Shown here piece after piece: positions 1 through 5,594 of a DNA stretch of 6,457 bases. Made by a program: the position numbers and the translations under genes. Origin of the DNA: CAIZGX01 sp044239865 (GTDB taxonomy: Bacteria; Bacteroidota; Bacteroidia; Flavobacteriales_D; Sanyastnellaceae); contig JBIIAO010000016.1 of assembly GCA_044239865.1 (NCBI GenBank), forward strand, positions 1 through 6,457, read 5' to 3'. Each line of letters begins with the position of its first letter. The stretch's first letter is position 1. Under the pieces are notes generated by a model. That model saw only the letters and a program-made list of their open reading frames with translations, was not told where the DNA came from and ran no database searches.

Positions 1-146
1 GACAGCAGCCGTTTGGTGGAGCACGTGGAAGTGGAACCAACGACAAAGCCGGATCTTACTTGAACTTGTTGCGTTGGGTTTCTCCGCGCACCATTAAAGA
101 AACGTTTGTCACTCCTGCGCACTATACGTATCCTTGGAATGCCTAA
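1..146 (+). CDS. pruA: Delta-1-pyrroline-5-carboxylate dehydrogenase, C-terminal fragment
   Basis: Partial gene that enters from the left edge. The frame beginning at base 3 reads QQPFGGARGSGTNDKAG, then LLRWVSPRTIKETF, and ends TYPWNA before TAA at 144-146. Seen directly: the FGG-x-x-x-SGTNDKAG block and the LLRWVSPR-x-IKETF block. From family knowledge, these are the C-terminal signature of L-glutamate gamma-semialdehyde (delta-1-pyrroline-5-carboxylate) dehydrogenase, an aldehyde dehydrogenase that oxidises glutamate semialdehyde to glutamate with NAD+ in the second step of proline breakdown. Only about 47 of the family's roughly 540 residues are visible, so the catalytic cysteine and NAD-binding region lie outside the window. 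The protein should be cytosolic. The next gene starts at or just after this stop codon, so the two are probably co-transcribed. Confidence 0.9.
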   Translation, partial: QQPFGGARGSGTNDKAGSYLNLLRWVSPRTIKETFVTPAHYTYPWNA

Positions 147-730
147 CAACTAAACCTTTGAAGGCGTTAGACTTATTAAAAGAGACCCTTGTAGATAATC
201 GATCTGTTATTTTTTCGATTGGAAGCAAGGGCTTTTTTCGTTTGAAGGTTTGGCTTGTTGCTCATTTTTTATATTCTGAAGCGAGCCGCAACCAAGGTGT
301 GTTTATCGATTCGAAAAACGAAGGGATTATTTGCTTCTTCGAAGCGAAGGATAAGCGCTCGGCGACATTTAACATTGAGCTTGCTCTTATTTTATTTGGA
401 ATTGGACCGTTGCGTATTGTCCGCGTTTGGCAACGAAAGAGAGAAGTTAAACGCTTTCATTCGCAATGGGAAAACTACATTCATTGCAGTTACTTGGCTG
501 TTCGAAAATCTGCACGTGGACACGGAGCAATCTTCGAATTGCGCGACGCCTTGTTTCAATTTCAACAAGAAAAACAATTACCCATTTTGATTGAAACAAC
601 CATTGAGAAAAACAAACGCGTTTACGAACGCATTGGATTCCGTGTTCATGAAGAACGTGTGGTGAGTGGGTTTAAGACGTATTGTATGGTTCGAAATAAA
701 ACTAATCAACATGCCTTCAACATTGCATAA
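134..730 (+). CDS. GNAT-family N-acetyltransferase
   Basis: A 198-residue protein if started at TTG 134. Residues 118-135 (CSYLAVRKSARGHGA) fit GNAT motif A: a beta strand ending LAV, then the R-x-x-G-x-G/A-like pyrophosphate loop that binds acetyl-CoA. Residues 160-171 (NKRVYERIGFRV) fit motif B, where N-x-x-x-Y-x-x-x-G-F is the usual end of the fold. The N-terminal 110 residues are less typical, with hydrophobic and basic stretches but no signal peptide. The substrate cannot be told. There is no in-frame ATG before the motif region. Candidate starts are TTG 134, which overlaps the pruA end by 13 bases, and TTG 158, which gives MKALDLLKETL and is preceded by the A-rich leader aactaaacct. I give the longest frame, but 158 is about as likely. 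It is probably co-transcribed with pruA. Confidence 0.75.
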   Translation: MECLTTKPLKALDLLKETLVDNRSVIFSIGSKGFFRLKVWLVAHFLYSEASRNQGVFIDSKNEGIICFFEAKDKRSATFNIELALILFGIGPLRIVRVWQRKREVKRFHSQWENYIHCSYLAVRKSARGHGAIFELRDALFQFQQEKQLPILIETTIEKNKRVYERIGFRVHEERVVSGFKTYCMVRNKTNQHAFNIA

Positions 731-758
731 GGCAAGTAAAAAAGATTGTATATTCACG

Positions 759-772
759 CAATTAAACCTAAC
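759..772 (+). promoter_or_regulatory. Recurrent AC-rich leader motif before the LprI-like gene
   Basis: The bases caattaaacctaac end 5 bases before ATG 778. A near-identical string, attaacctaa, recurs before ATG 1380 and ATG 3131. No Shine-Dalgarno sequence is present, as is usual in Bacteroidota, so this may act as an A-rich translation leader or mark the start of a transcript. The function is inferred from recurrence only. Confidence 0.3.
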
Positions 773-777
773 GGAAA

Positions 778-1323
778 ATGAAAAATTTACTTTTGATTGT
801 CCTACTCTTTGGACAATTCTGCAACGCCTTTGCTCAAGAAGAAGGGGGAGTTGATCTAGTCAAACTTCAACAAGAGACTAAAAGTGCCTCAATAAAATTC
901 AAACAACAACTCTCAGCTTTAGAGTATAACAGCGACTTTGAAAAATCAACTTCAATAAGTTTTAGAGTTGATACTTTTCTGATTCAAGATTTTGTTAATC
1001 GACGATTGGAAGCCGATTTTTCTACTCTAGGAATGGCCGATGCATATTCTCAAGCTGAGAAAGAGTATGAGAAATTAGTAAATAAATATTACCAAATTCT
1101 ATACAATAAGCTCAATGAAGTTGACAAGCAGTCTTTAAAATTAACTCACGACAAATGGATGTCGTTTAAAACTGCAGAAAACGATCTCACAGAAAAATTA
1201 GCTAACGAAGAATACTCTGGGGGTGGCTCGTATGTCATCATTGGAATTGCCTATGAAAGAATGCTTTTGAATAAATCCAGAGCAACCGCCTATTATGAAA
1301 AACTTCTTGGAATTGTAATGTAA
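778..1323 (+). CDS. Secreted LprI-like (DUF1311-type) protein
   Basis: 181 residues. Residues 1-19 form a signal peptide (lysine, a run LLLIVLL, then AFA before Q20), so the mature protein is periplasmic or secreted. There is no lipobox. The mature part is mostly helical and charged. Residues about 85-176 resemble the LprI N-terminal / DUF1311 domain: a helix with YSQAEKEYEKLVNKYY, a second with Q-x-L-K-x-x-x-D-K-W-M-S-F-K-x-A-E around W127 and E134, a GGG turn at 148-150, and a last helix with R-x-x-x-Y. The family includes a mycobacterial lysozyme inhibitor, but most members are uncharacterised. Unlike typical members, the mature protein has no cysteine: the usual R-D-A-E-C is K-T-A-E-N here. 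ATG 778 fits the signal peptide and has an A-rich leader. It is the first of six genes for exported proteins. The family call is made by eye from the pattern. Confidence 0.6.
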   Translation: MKNLLLIVLLFGQFCNAFAQEEGGVDLVKLQQETKSASIKFKQQLSALEYNSDFEKSTSISFRVDTFLIQDFVNRRLEADFSTLGMADAYSQAEKEYEKLVNKYYQILYNKLNEVDKQSLKLTHDKWMSFKTAENDLTEKLANEEYSGGGSYVIIGIAYERMLLNKSRATAYYEKLLGIVM

Positions 1324-1351
1324 TTCATGTTCATCGGCATTCTTTTGCCCT

Positions 1352-1362
1352 ATTAACCTAAC
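1352..1362 (+). promoter_or_regulatory. Recurrent leader motif before the CCPS-motif gene
   Basis: The string attaacctaac lies 17 bases before ATG 1380, with a second, weaker version (aactaacc, 1371-1378) directly before the start. It matches the leaders at 761-772 and 3118-3127. The 56-bp gap it sits in has no Shine-Dalgarno sequence, no hairpin terminator and no good TAnnTTTG promoter. The role is unproven. Confidence 0.3.
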
Positions 1363-1379
1363 AAATAACGAACTAACCA

Positions 1380-2012
1380 ATGATGTTCTCCAAAATTTTC
1401 CCCACAATAATTCTTATCTCATTAATTCATTGTGTGGCATTGTGCCAAGATTTTTCAAAGAATCCATCTCAGTATACTAAATTCAACGAGGCCGAAATTT
1501 CATTTATTTCAGATTATTTCAGAACTGTATACAAAGAAGATGCTGAGAGTTATGAAAACATACTTACCGAAAATATCACAGAAGACTATTACGACATTCA
1601 CCCTGGTGGAGCTGAAGAAATGGCTGCTAGTTCAGCTTTTAGTTTATACTGGAATAAATCACTAATCGCTTCTTTGGGTGAAGCCAACAATCAGTACAAG
1701 TTTTTTCATGTATCAGCAAACGGTGGAGGAAATGCAAATTGGACTGAAATTTACGCAATGAAATTATCAAATGACATCCCTAATTCTGTTTTTCAAATAG
1801 ATGTCCCCTGTCCATTTAATTCCCCTAACGGCTGCAACGACAGTCCATTACTGACTAAAATCGACAATAACATTTTACTCTTTAACATTGGTTTTGTGGG
1901 GCCCAACGACGGAGAGTGTTGCCCAAGCTGGGAATATGAGGTTGCCTATAAATTTCAAACAAATAAGCTAACGCTTGTGAGCAAAAAGAAAGTCAAACAA
2001 CTTCAAAATTGA
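1380..2012 (+). CDS. Secreted protein with four cysteines and a C-terminal CCPS motif
   Basis: 210 residues; function not known. Residues 1-22 are a signal peptide (hydrophobic IFPTIILISLIHCVALC, likely cut before Q23). C18 and C22 do not sit in a good lipobox, so I call it secreted rather than lipidated. Residues 40-105 are acidic and probably helical. Residues 106-208 look like alternating beta strands, with a glycine turn NGGGN (114-118). Four cysteines remain after cleavage: C144, C152 and the pair C180-C181 in GECCPSWEYEVAY. The last segment, a CCPS followed by strand-turn-strand (VAYKFQTNKLTLVSKKKV), resembles the end of LppP/LprE-type proteins, but this is a weak pattern match. Two adjacent ATGs (1380, 1383) are possible starts. 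The gap to the next gene is 41 bp, which fits an operon. Confidence 0.7.
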   Translation: MMFSKIFPTIILISLIHCVALCQDFSKNPSQYTKFNEAEISFISDYFRTVYKEDAESYENILTENITEDYYDIHPGGAEEMAASSAFSLYWNKSLIASLGEANNQYKFFHVSANGGGNANWTEIYAMKLSNDIPNSVFQIDVPCPFNSPNGCNDSPLLTKIDNNILLFNIGFVGPNDGECCPSWEYEVAYKFQTNKLTLVSKKKVKQLQN

Positions 2013-2053
2013 AGTCATTGAACCTTCATTATTTTAGTACAACCTTAACGAAC

Positions 2054-3115
2054 ATGAACAAAAAAGCACTTATTCTTTTCGGAATTACATTTCTTTCCTT
2101 ACAATTATTCGCTCAACAATACGGAGAAATGATTGACGAGCGGGATGGGAAATCTTACAAAATTGTAAAAATTGGCAATCAAGTTTGGATGGCGGAAAAC
2201 CTAGCATTTCGACCTCAAAGCGGCATTTTTACAGCTTACAACAATGATCTTACGAACATTAAAACACATGGTTATTTGTATGACTACGCCACAGCGTGCA
2301 GTGTGTGTCCATCTGGCTGGAAACTTCCTTCGAACGCTGACTTCATTGAGCTCACGAACTATGTGGGGAGTGAATACAAATCCAAACTTATGAAAGTTGG
2401 GGCTTGGGGTGCTGACGAGAACGCGACGAATATTTATGGTTTCTCAGGGGTTCCATCGGGAATGAAAGATCACGTTGGAAATTTCAGAGCGATAGGGATT
2501 GGTGCGTTTTTTTGGTCTTCTACTGCTGCATTCGAAGTATTCTGCTATGCGCGAGAATTGGGCAAAAATGCAGGGAATTATGCCAGCGACCAATTCCCAA
2601 CTAACAGAAATATTAGTATGTCGGTGAGGTGTATTCAAGACGGCTCGTCTTCACAAATAATTGAAGAAACGGAAGAGGTTTCAGATGAATACCAAGAATC
2701 GGAATACGAAGAGCCTGTAACTCCTTCTTACGGCGCTGACCATCCTATTCAAGTTGGCATTACCGATTATGTTGTTTATCAAACGCAGACTTGTAACGAA
2801 GGCCAAGACTTGTATTATAACTACACGGAGGAATATAAGTGTGAGGCGAAGAAAGCCGCTTCAACCAAAATTAAAATAGAGATTCATTTGAACGACCCCA
2901 TGTACAATGAAGGGACCATAACCATTAATGATCTAAAGACGAAAGAGATTACCCCCATTGACATTGAACATATAGAGCTTGATGAAGAAGGGAATTACAT
3001 TTTCACCTTTTCCATAAGCAATCAGCCCCACATGTTCATATTAATGCCGACTAAAAAAGAATTGGTTTGGTATTCAGAGTGGGGACATTGGATGGAACAT
3101 TATTTCTACAGATAA
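2054..3115 (+). CDS. Secreted Fib_succ_major-domain protein with extra C-terminal domain
   Basis: 353 residues from ATG 2054. This start is preferred over TTG 2009 because it puts a clean signal peptide at the N-terminus (MNKKALILFG to LFA, cut before Q21) and has an A-rich leader. Residues about 28-195 match the Fibrobacter succinogenes major paralogous domain: D-G-x-x-Y-K-I-V-x-I-G-x-Q-x-W-M-A-E-N-L at 31-50, the GYLYDYATA block, C-x-x-C-P-x-G-W-x-L-P-S at 82-93, FWSST at 153-157 and SVRC at 190-193. This domain has a C-type-lectin-like character and is common in exported Bacteroidota proteins; no ligand is known. An acidic linker (about 198-222, many Glu and Ser) leads to residues 225-353, a probable beta domain with C247 and C263 that I do not recognise. 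It has no C-terminal sorting domain of the Por-secretion type. It is 15 bp before the next gene. Confidence 0.82.
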   Translation: MNKKALILFGITFLSLQLFAQQYGEMIDERDGKSYKIVKIGNQVWMAENLAFRPQSGIFTAYNNDLTNIKTHGYLYDYATACSVCPSGWKLPSNADFIELTNYVGSEYKSKLMKVGAWGADENATNIYGFSGVPSGMKDHVGNFRAIGIGAFFWSSTAAFEVFCYARELGKNAGNYASDQFPTNRNISMSVRCIQDGSSSQIIEETEEVSDEYQESEYEEPVTPSYGADHPIQVGITDYVVYQTQTCNEGQDLYYNYTEEYKCEAKKAASTKIKIEIHLNDPMYNEGTITINDLKTKEITPIDIEHIELDEEGNYIFTFSISNQPHMFILMPTKKELVWYSEWGHWMEHYFYR

Positions 3116-3117
3116 CA

Positions 3118-3129
3118 ATTAACCTAAAC
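3118..3129 (+). promoter_or_regulatory. Recurrent leader motif before the first lipoprotein gene
   Basis: The string attaacctaaac fills most of the 15-bp gap between the Fib_succ_major gene and ATG 3131. Because the gap is this short, an independent promoter is unlikely, and the motif is easier to explain as a translation leader in a species without Shine-Dalgarno sites. It matches the strings at 761-772 and 1352-1362. Confidence 0.3.
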
Positions 3130-3130
3130 T

Positions 3131-3616
3131 ATGAAAAACAGCATCATCATTTTTGCCTTTGCTGGCTCAATCGTTCTAAGTTCATGCGGAGAAAGTACTA
3201 CTTCTCAAAACACATCACCGACTTCTGAAGCGCCTAAGCAAGAGCAACGCGCCCCTTCCTCAACAAACAATTCAACCGCAGCTGCGCCCGCAGTTGAACA
3301 ACCTGTTGAGTTACCTTGGAACTTCAAAGGAACAATCGGGAACATTCCTATTAAAGCGCAACTCGATTTTCAAGAGTCAACCAACAATGAATTCACTGGA
3401 GCGGTTAGTTTTCCAATCAAAGGTTACTACTATTATGAATCTCAGAATAAAAAGATTCCTTTGGAAGGCGAAGCAAATGGTGTTGGTATGCTTTGGTTGA
3501 CAGCTGGAGATGAGTCTTTCGATGGCGAAGTTGTTGGAAATGCGTTTCTTGAAAATTTTGCTGGAACATGGAGCAAAGGCAAAAAGAGTCTTCGCTTTGT
3601 TCTTAATTCAAAATAA
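3131..3616 (+). CDS. Lipoprotein with Gly/Tyr/Trp-patterned beta domain
   Basis: 161 residues. The signal ends in a lipobox LSSC (16-19), so C19 should be diacylated and the protein anchored in a membrane. Residues 20-62 are a Ser/Thr/Pro/Gln/Ala-rich flexible linker. Residues 63-159 are a compact beta-rich domain: F-K-G-T-I-G-x-x-P-I-K-A-x-L-x-F (65-80), F-x-G (88-90), G-Y-Y-Y-Y-E-S-x-x-K-x-I-P-L-E-G-E (98-114), G-D-E-S-F-D-G (126-132) and F-A-G-T-W-S-K-G-K-K-S-L-R-F-V-L (143-158). I recognise this repeating pattern from uncharacterised exported Bacteroidota proteins, where it may form a small barrel or sandwich. No catalytic residues are evident. There is no strongly acidic stretch after the lipid cysteine (CGESTTSQ), so surface export is not indicated. 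It is 18 bp before the next lipoprotein gene. Confidence 0.8.
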   Translation: MKNSIIIFAFAGSIVLSSCGESTTSQNTSPTSEAPKQEQRAPSSTNNSTAAAPAVEQPVELPWNFKGTIGNIPIKAQLDFQESTNNEFTGAVSFPIKGYYYYESQNKKIPLEGEANGVGMLWLTAGDESFDGEVVGNAFLENFAGTWSKGKKSLRFVLNSK

Positions 3617-3634
3617 TATCTTAATTAAAAAAAC

Positions 3635-4192
3635 ATGAAACTAAAAACAATAATCGCCTCGGCATTGATTGCAGGAACTCTTTTCTCTTGTGGAAACGAA
3701 AGTCAAACGCCTACACCTGCAGCTCCAATGCCTGCACCAAATTCAACTTCAACAGAGAACAAACCTGATGCAGAACCGAGTTCTGAATCAAACACAAAAG
3801 ATAATTCTCAACCTAGTGCAAAAATCAATCCCTACTACACCTTTTTATTGGGTACTTGGAAAGGAAATTTGCGCGATAAAAAACTCACTATTGTCATTGA
3901 AAACATTAATGGCGACGAAGTAACTGGATACAACATTGCCGGTTCAAACAAACGACCATTCACGGGTGTAATCCTACCGGATGATAGAAATCCAGAGGGT
4001 GAATGCGCCTTTTACAAATTAATTTTAAAAGAACCTGGTGATGACAAATGGGATGGTTTCTTCACAATTTATTTTTCAAACTGTGTAGAGTACGATGACA
4101 ACCATGAAAATGAAACATTTTCCCGCAACGGAAGTGGGGAATGGAAAGCATTTAGCGGGAAACTTTCGGGAGATGTTCACGTGTCGAGATAA
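3635..4192 (+). CDS. Lipoprotein, paralogue A of tandem pair
   Basis: 185 residues; function unknown. Lipobox LFSC at 16-19 makes C19 the lipid anchor. Residues 20-63 are a Pro/Ser/Asn/Thr/Glu linker. Residues 64-185 are a beta-rich domain: L-G-T-W-K-G-N-L-R-D-K-K-L-T-I-V-I-E-N-I at 72-91, GYNIAGSNKRP (98-108), an acidic turn DDRNPEGEC (116-124), YKLILKEPGDDKWDGFFT (127-144), C150, and GEWKAFSGKLSGD (168-180). C124 and C150 are both conserved in the next gene and could form a disulfide. The G-D-D-K-W-D-G segment matches G-D-E-S-F-D-G of the preceding lipoprotein, so the three may share a fold. Conserved surface-like Trp, Asp and Lys residues would suit a binding role, but this is inference. 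The gaps on either side are 18 and 20 bp, which suggests a single transcript. Confidence 0.82.
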   Translation: MKLKTIIASALIAGTLFSCGNESQTPTPAAPMPAPNSTSTENKPDAEPSSESNTKDNSQPSAKINPYYTFLLGTWKGNLRDKKLTIVIENINGDEVTGYNIAGSNKRPFTGVILPDDRNPEGECAFYKLILKEPGDDKWDGFFTIYFSNCVEYDDNHENETFSRNGSGEWKAFSGKLSGDVHVSR

Positions 4193-4212
4193 TATATAAT
4201 CCAAATAAAACC

Positions 4213-4779
4213 ATGAAACTACAAACAATTATTGCTTCGGCTTTACTGGCGGGAACTCTTTTCTCATGCGGAAATGAAAGTTCAACACCTGCTCCTGCAG
4301 CTGCCTCAACGACTAATACAAATTCAAAGGAGTCGGAAGTCGAAAAAAACAACAACGATAATCCAAAGGATGATTCGCAAAACACATCTTCCGCAGTTAA
4401 TCCAAGATATTCCTACATATTGGGTTCTTGGAAAGGGAGTTTACGTGATAAAAAACTGACCGTTGTGATTGAAAACATTCAAGGGAATATCGCTACTGGA
4501 TACAACATTGCAGGAAGCAATAGACGTCCTGTTTCTGGAACCATTATGGAAGATGACAGAGATGGTGGCGGTGAATGCGGAGGCAATCAAAGGGCTTACA
4601 AACTTATTTTAAAAGAACCTGGTGACGACAAATGGGACGGTTTCTTCACCGTTTACTTTACAGACTGCCCTGAAATGGATGATAATCAGGACAAAGTTAT
4701 TGGACACAGCTACAACGCATACGGCGAATGGAAAGCCTTCAGCGGAAAACTTTCGGGAGACATTTATCTCTCTAAATAG
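4213..4779 (+). CDS. Lipoprotein, paralogue B of tandem pair
   Basis: 188 residues, about 60% identical by eye to the preceding protein over the C-terminal 120 residues. Lipobox LFSC at 16-19. The linker (20-62) has diverged and is richer in Asn, Lys, Glu and Asp than in paralogue A. The folded domain keeps L-G-S-W-K-G-S-L-R-D-K-K-L at 70-82, GYNIAGSNRRP (96-106), C122 and C152, the 18-residue block YKLILKEPGDDKWDGFFT (129-146) and GEWKAFSGKLSGD (171-183). The acidic turn is longer here: E-D-D-R-D-G-G-G-E-C-G-G (113-124), which has spaced acidic side chains and glycines as in some metal-binding loops, though it matches no motif I can name. It is the last gene of the exported-protein cluster. 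A terminator hairpin follows 20 bases after its stop, and pyrF converges from the other strand. Confidence 0.82.
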   Translation: MKLQTIIASALLAGTLFSCGNESSTPAPAAASTTNTNSKESEVEKNNNDNPKDDSQNTSSAVNPRYSYILGSWKGSLRDKKLTVVIENIQGNIATGYNIAGSNRRPVSGTIMEDDRDGGGECGGNQRAYKLILKEPGDDKWDGFFTVYFTDCPEMDDNQDKVIGHSYNAYGEWKAFSGKLSGDIYLSK

Positions 4780-4798
4780 ATTTTTTTCTCTACACTTG

Positions 4799-4833
4799 AA
4801 ATGGCTGTTATAAAAAGACAGCCATTTCTTTTT
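4799..4833 (+). terminator. Rho-independent terminator, overlapping the 3' end of pyrF
   Basis: A perfect 10-bp stem: aaatggctgt (4799-4808) pairs with acagccattt (4818-4827) around a 9-base loop, followed by ctttttg with five T at 4829-4833. The T-tract lies on the + strand side, so it should stop transcripts from the lipoprotein genes. On the - strand the same stem is followed by caagtgtagag and then A residues, so it is not an obvious intrinsic terminator for pyrF, although the stem could still protect that mRNA's end. The right arm and loop lie inside the last codons of pyrF. Confidence 0.8.
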
Positions 4834-5593
4834 GCATCTTCTCTGCTTCCGCAGCAGCAGCACTCGCGTAATCTGCGCCAGATGAAGCGTACAAGATAGA
4901 GCGACTAGCGTTCACTAACAATCCGACTTCGCTATTCATTCCATATTTCACAACTTCCTGAAGACTTCCACCTTGAGCGCCAACGCCAGGAACAAGCAAG
5001 AAGTGATTCGGAATAATCTGACGAATTTGAGCTAGACTCTCCGCCTTGGTTGCACCAACTACGAACATCGTGTTCTCGTCGGTTCCCCATGAGGCCACAT
5101 CGCGAAGTACTTTTTCAAAAAGATACTCCTCTCCTATTTTCTGTGTTTGAAAATCTTTCGACCCTTCGTTTGAAGTAAGGGCCAAAACAATTGCCCACTT
5201 GTCTTGAAATTGCAAGAAGGGCGAAACACTGTCCTTGCCCATATACGGAGCAACAGTGATACTATCGAATCCGTAGGTTTCAAAAAATGCTTTCGCGTAA
5301 TAACTCGAAGTATTTCCAATGTCCCCGCGTTTAGCATCTGCTATCGTGAAGTGTTCGTTTCCGATATAAGCAACAGTTTCCTCGAGTATATCCCACCCTT
5401 GTCTTCCCATGGCTTCGTAAAACGCCAAATTAGGCTTATAAGCCACCGCAAACTCTCGAGTGGCATCAATAATTGCCTTATTGAATTCAAGCGCGCTAAC
5501 GCCCGCAGGAAGCTTCGATGGGTCAGTATCCAATCCAACGCACAAGAAACTTTTTCTTGAACGAATTAATTCTACCAATTTCGCCTTGTTCAT
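4808..5593 (-). CDS. pyrF: Orotidine 5'-phosphate decarboxylase, type 2
   Basis: 261 residues; catalyses OMP to UMP plus CO2, the last step of de novo pyrimidine synthesis, in the cytosol. Visible landmarks: G-L-D-T-D-P at 20-25 (substrate-binding Asp), A-Y-K-P-N at 51-55, the catalytic D-A-K-R-G-D-I-G-N-T at 86-95 with D86, K88 and D91 as the Asp-Lys-Asp network, P-G-V-G-A-Q-G-G at 202-209 and N-A-S-R-S-I at 228-233, whose Arg would bind phosphate. The length and the G-V-G-A-Q-G-G form are typical of the longer subfamily 2 (about 260-280 residues) rather than the E. coli type. The start ATG lies one base after the prfA stop, so the two are translated from one message. The final codons, for MAVFL, form one arm and the loop of the terminator of the opposing genes. 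Confidence 0.96.
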   Translation of the reverse strand: MNKAKLVELIRSRKSFLCVGLDTDPSKLPAGVSALEFNKAIIDATREFAVAYKPNLAFYEAMGRQGWDILEETVAYIGNEHFTIADAKRGDIGNTSSYYAKAFFETYGFDSITVAPYMGKDSVSPFLQFQDKWAIVLALTSNEGSKDFQTQKIGEEYLFEKVLRDVASWGTDENTMFVVGATKAESLAQIRQIIPNHFLLVPGVGAQGGSLQEVVKYGMNSEVGLLVNASRSILYASSGADYASAAAAEAEKMQKEMAVFL

Positions 5594-5594
5594 C

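Larger units (their letters stand above)
3635..4779 (+). repeat. Tandem gene duplication of two lipoprotein genes
   Basis: The genes at 3635-4192 and 4213-4779 are head-to-tail copies. Similarity is high over the signal peptide and over the last 120 codons, but almost lost in the linker between. The longest exact match I see is 20 bases (4022-4041 and 4606-4625), inside a stretch where 18 residues in a row are the same. Most differences in conserved blocks are third-position changes, which indicates that both copies have been under selection for protein sequence. Confidence 0.9.

Noticed and set aside
1340..1347. ttcttttg as a -7 element before the CCPS-motif gene.
   Set aside because: One mismatch at a key position and no -33 element at a proper distance.
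2008..2037. Possible Bacteroidota-type promoter: attg (2008-2011) and tattttag (2030-2037) before the Fib_succ_major gene.
   Set aside because: The -7 element differs from TAnnTTTG, the spacing is short, and in AT-rich DNA such partial matches are expected by chance.
2009..2053. Longer version of the Fib_succ_major gene starting at TTG 2009.
   Set aside because: It would place 15 polar residues before a clean signal peptide and overlap the preceding stop; ATG 2054 has a suitable leader.
3185..4290. Surface-export signal (acidic residues after the lipid cysteine) in the three lipoproteins.
   Set aside because: The sequences after Cys are GESTTS and GNESQT/GNESST, with a single Glu, unlike the Lys/Asp/Glu-rich signals described in Bacteroidota; location on the surface cannot be claimed.
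4762..4787. AT stem (attta/taaat) followed by seven T directly after the last lipoprotein stop as a second terminator.
   Set aside because: Five A-T pairs only and a stem overlapping the stop codon; the GC-containing stem at 4799-4827 is far stronger.
4609..4863. 84-codon open frame on the - strand across the convergent gap.
   Set aside because: Covers the end of pyrF and the opposite strand of the last lipoprotein gene in another frame; Cys/Lys/Phe-rich product with no plausible function.
5204..5560. 118-codon open frame on the + strand opposite pyrF.
   Set aside because: Antisense shadow of a strongly conserved enzyme gene; composition shows no recognisable protein features and no leader.
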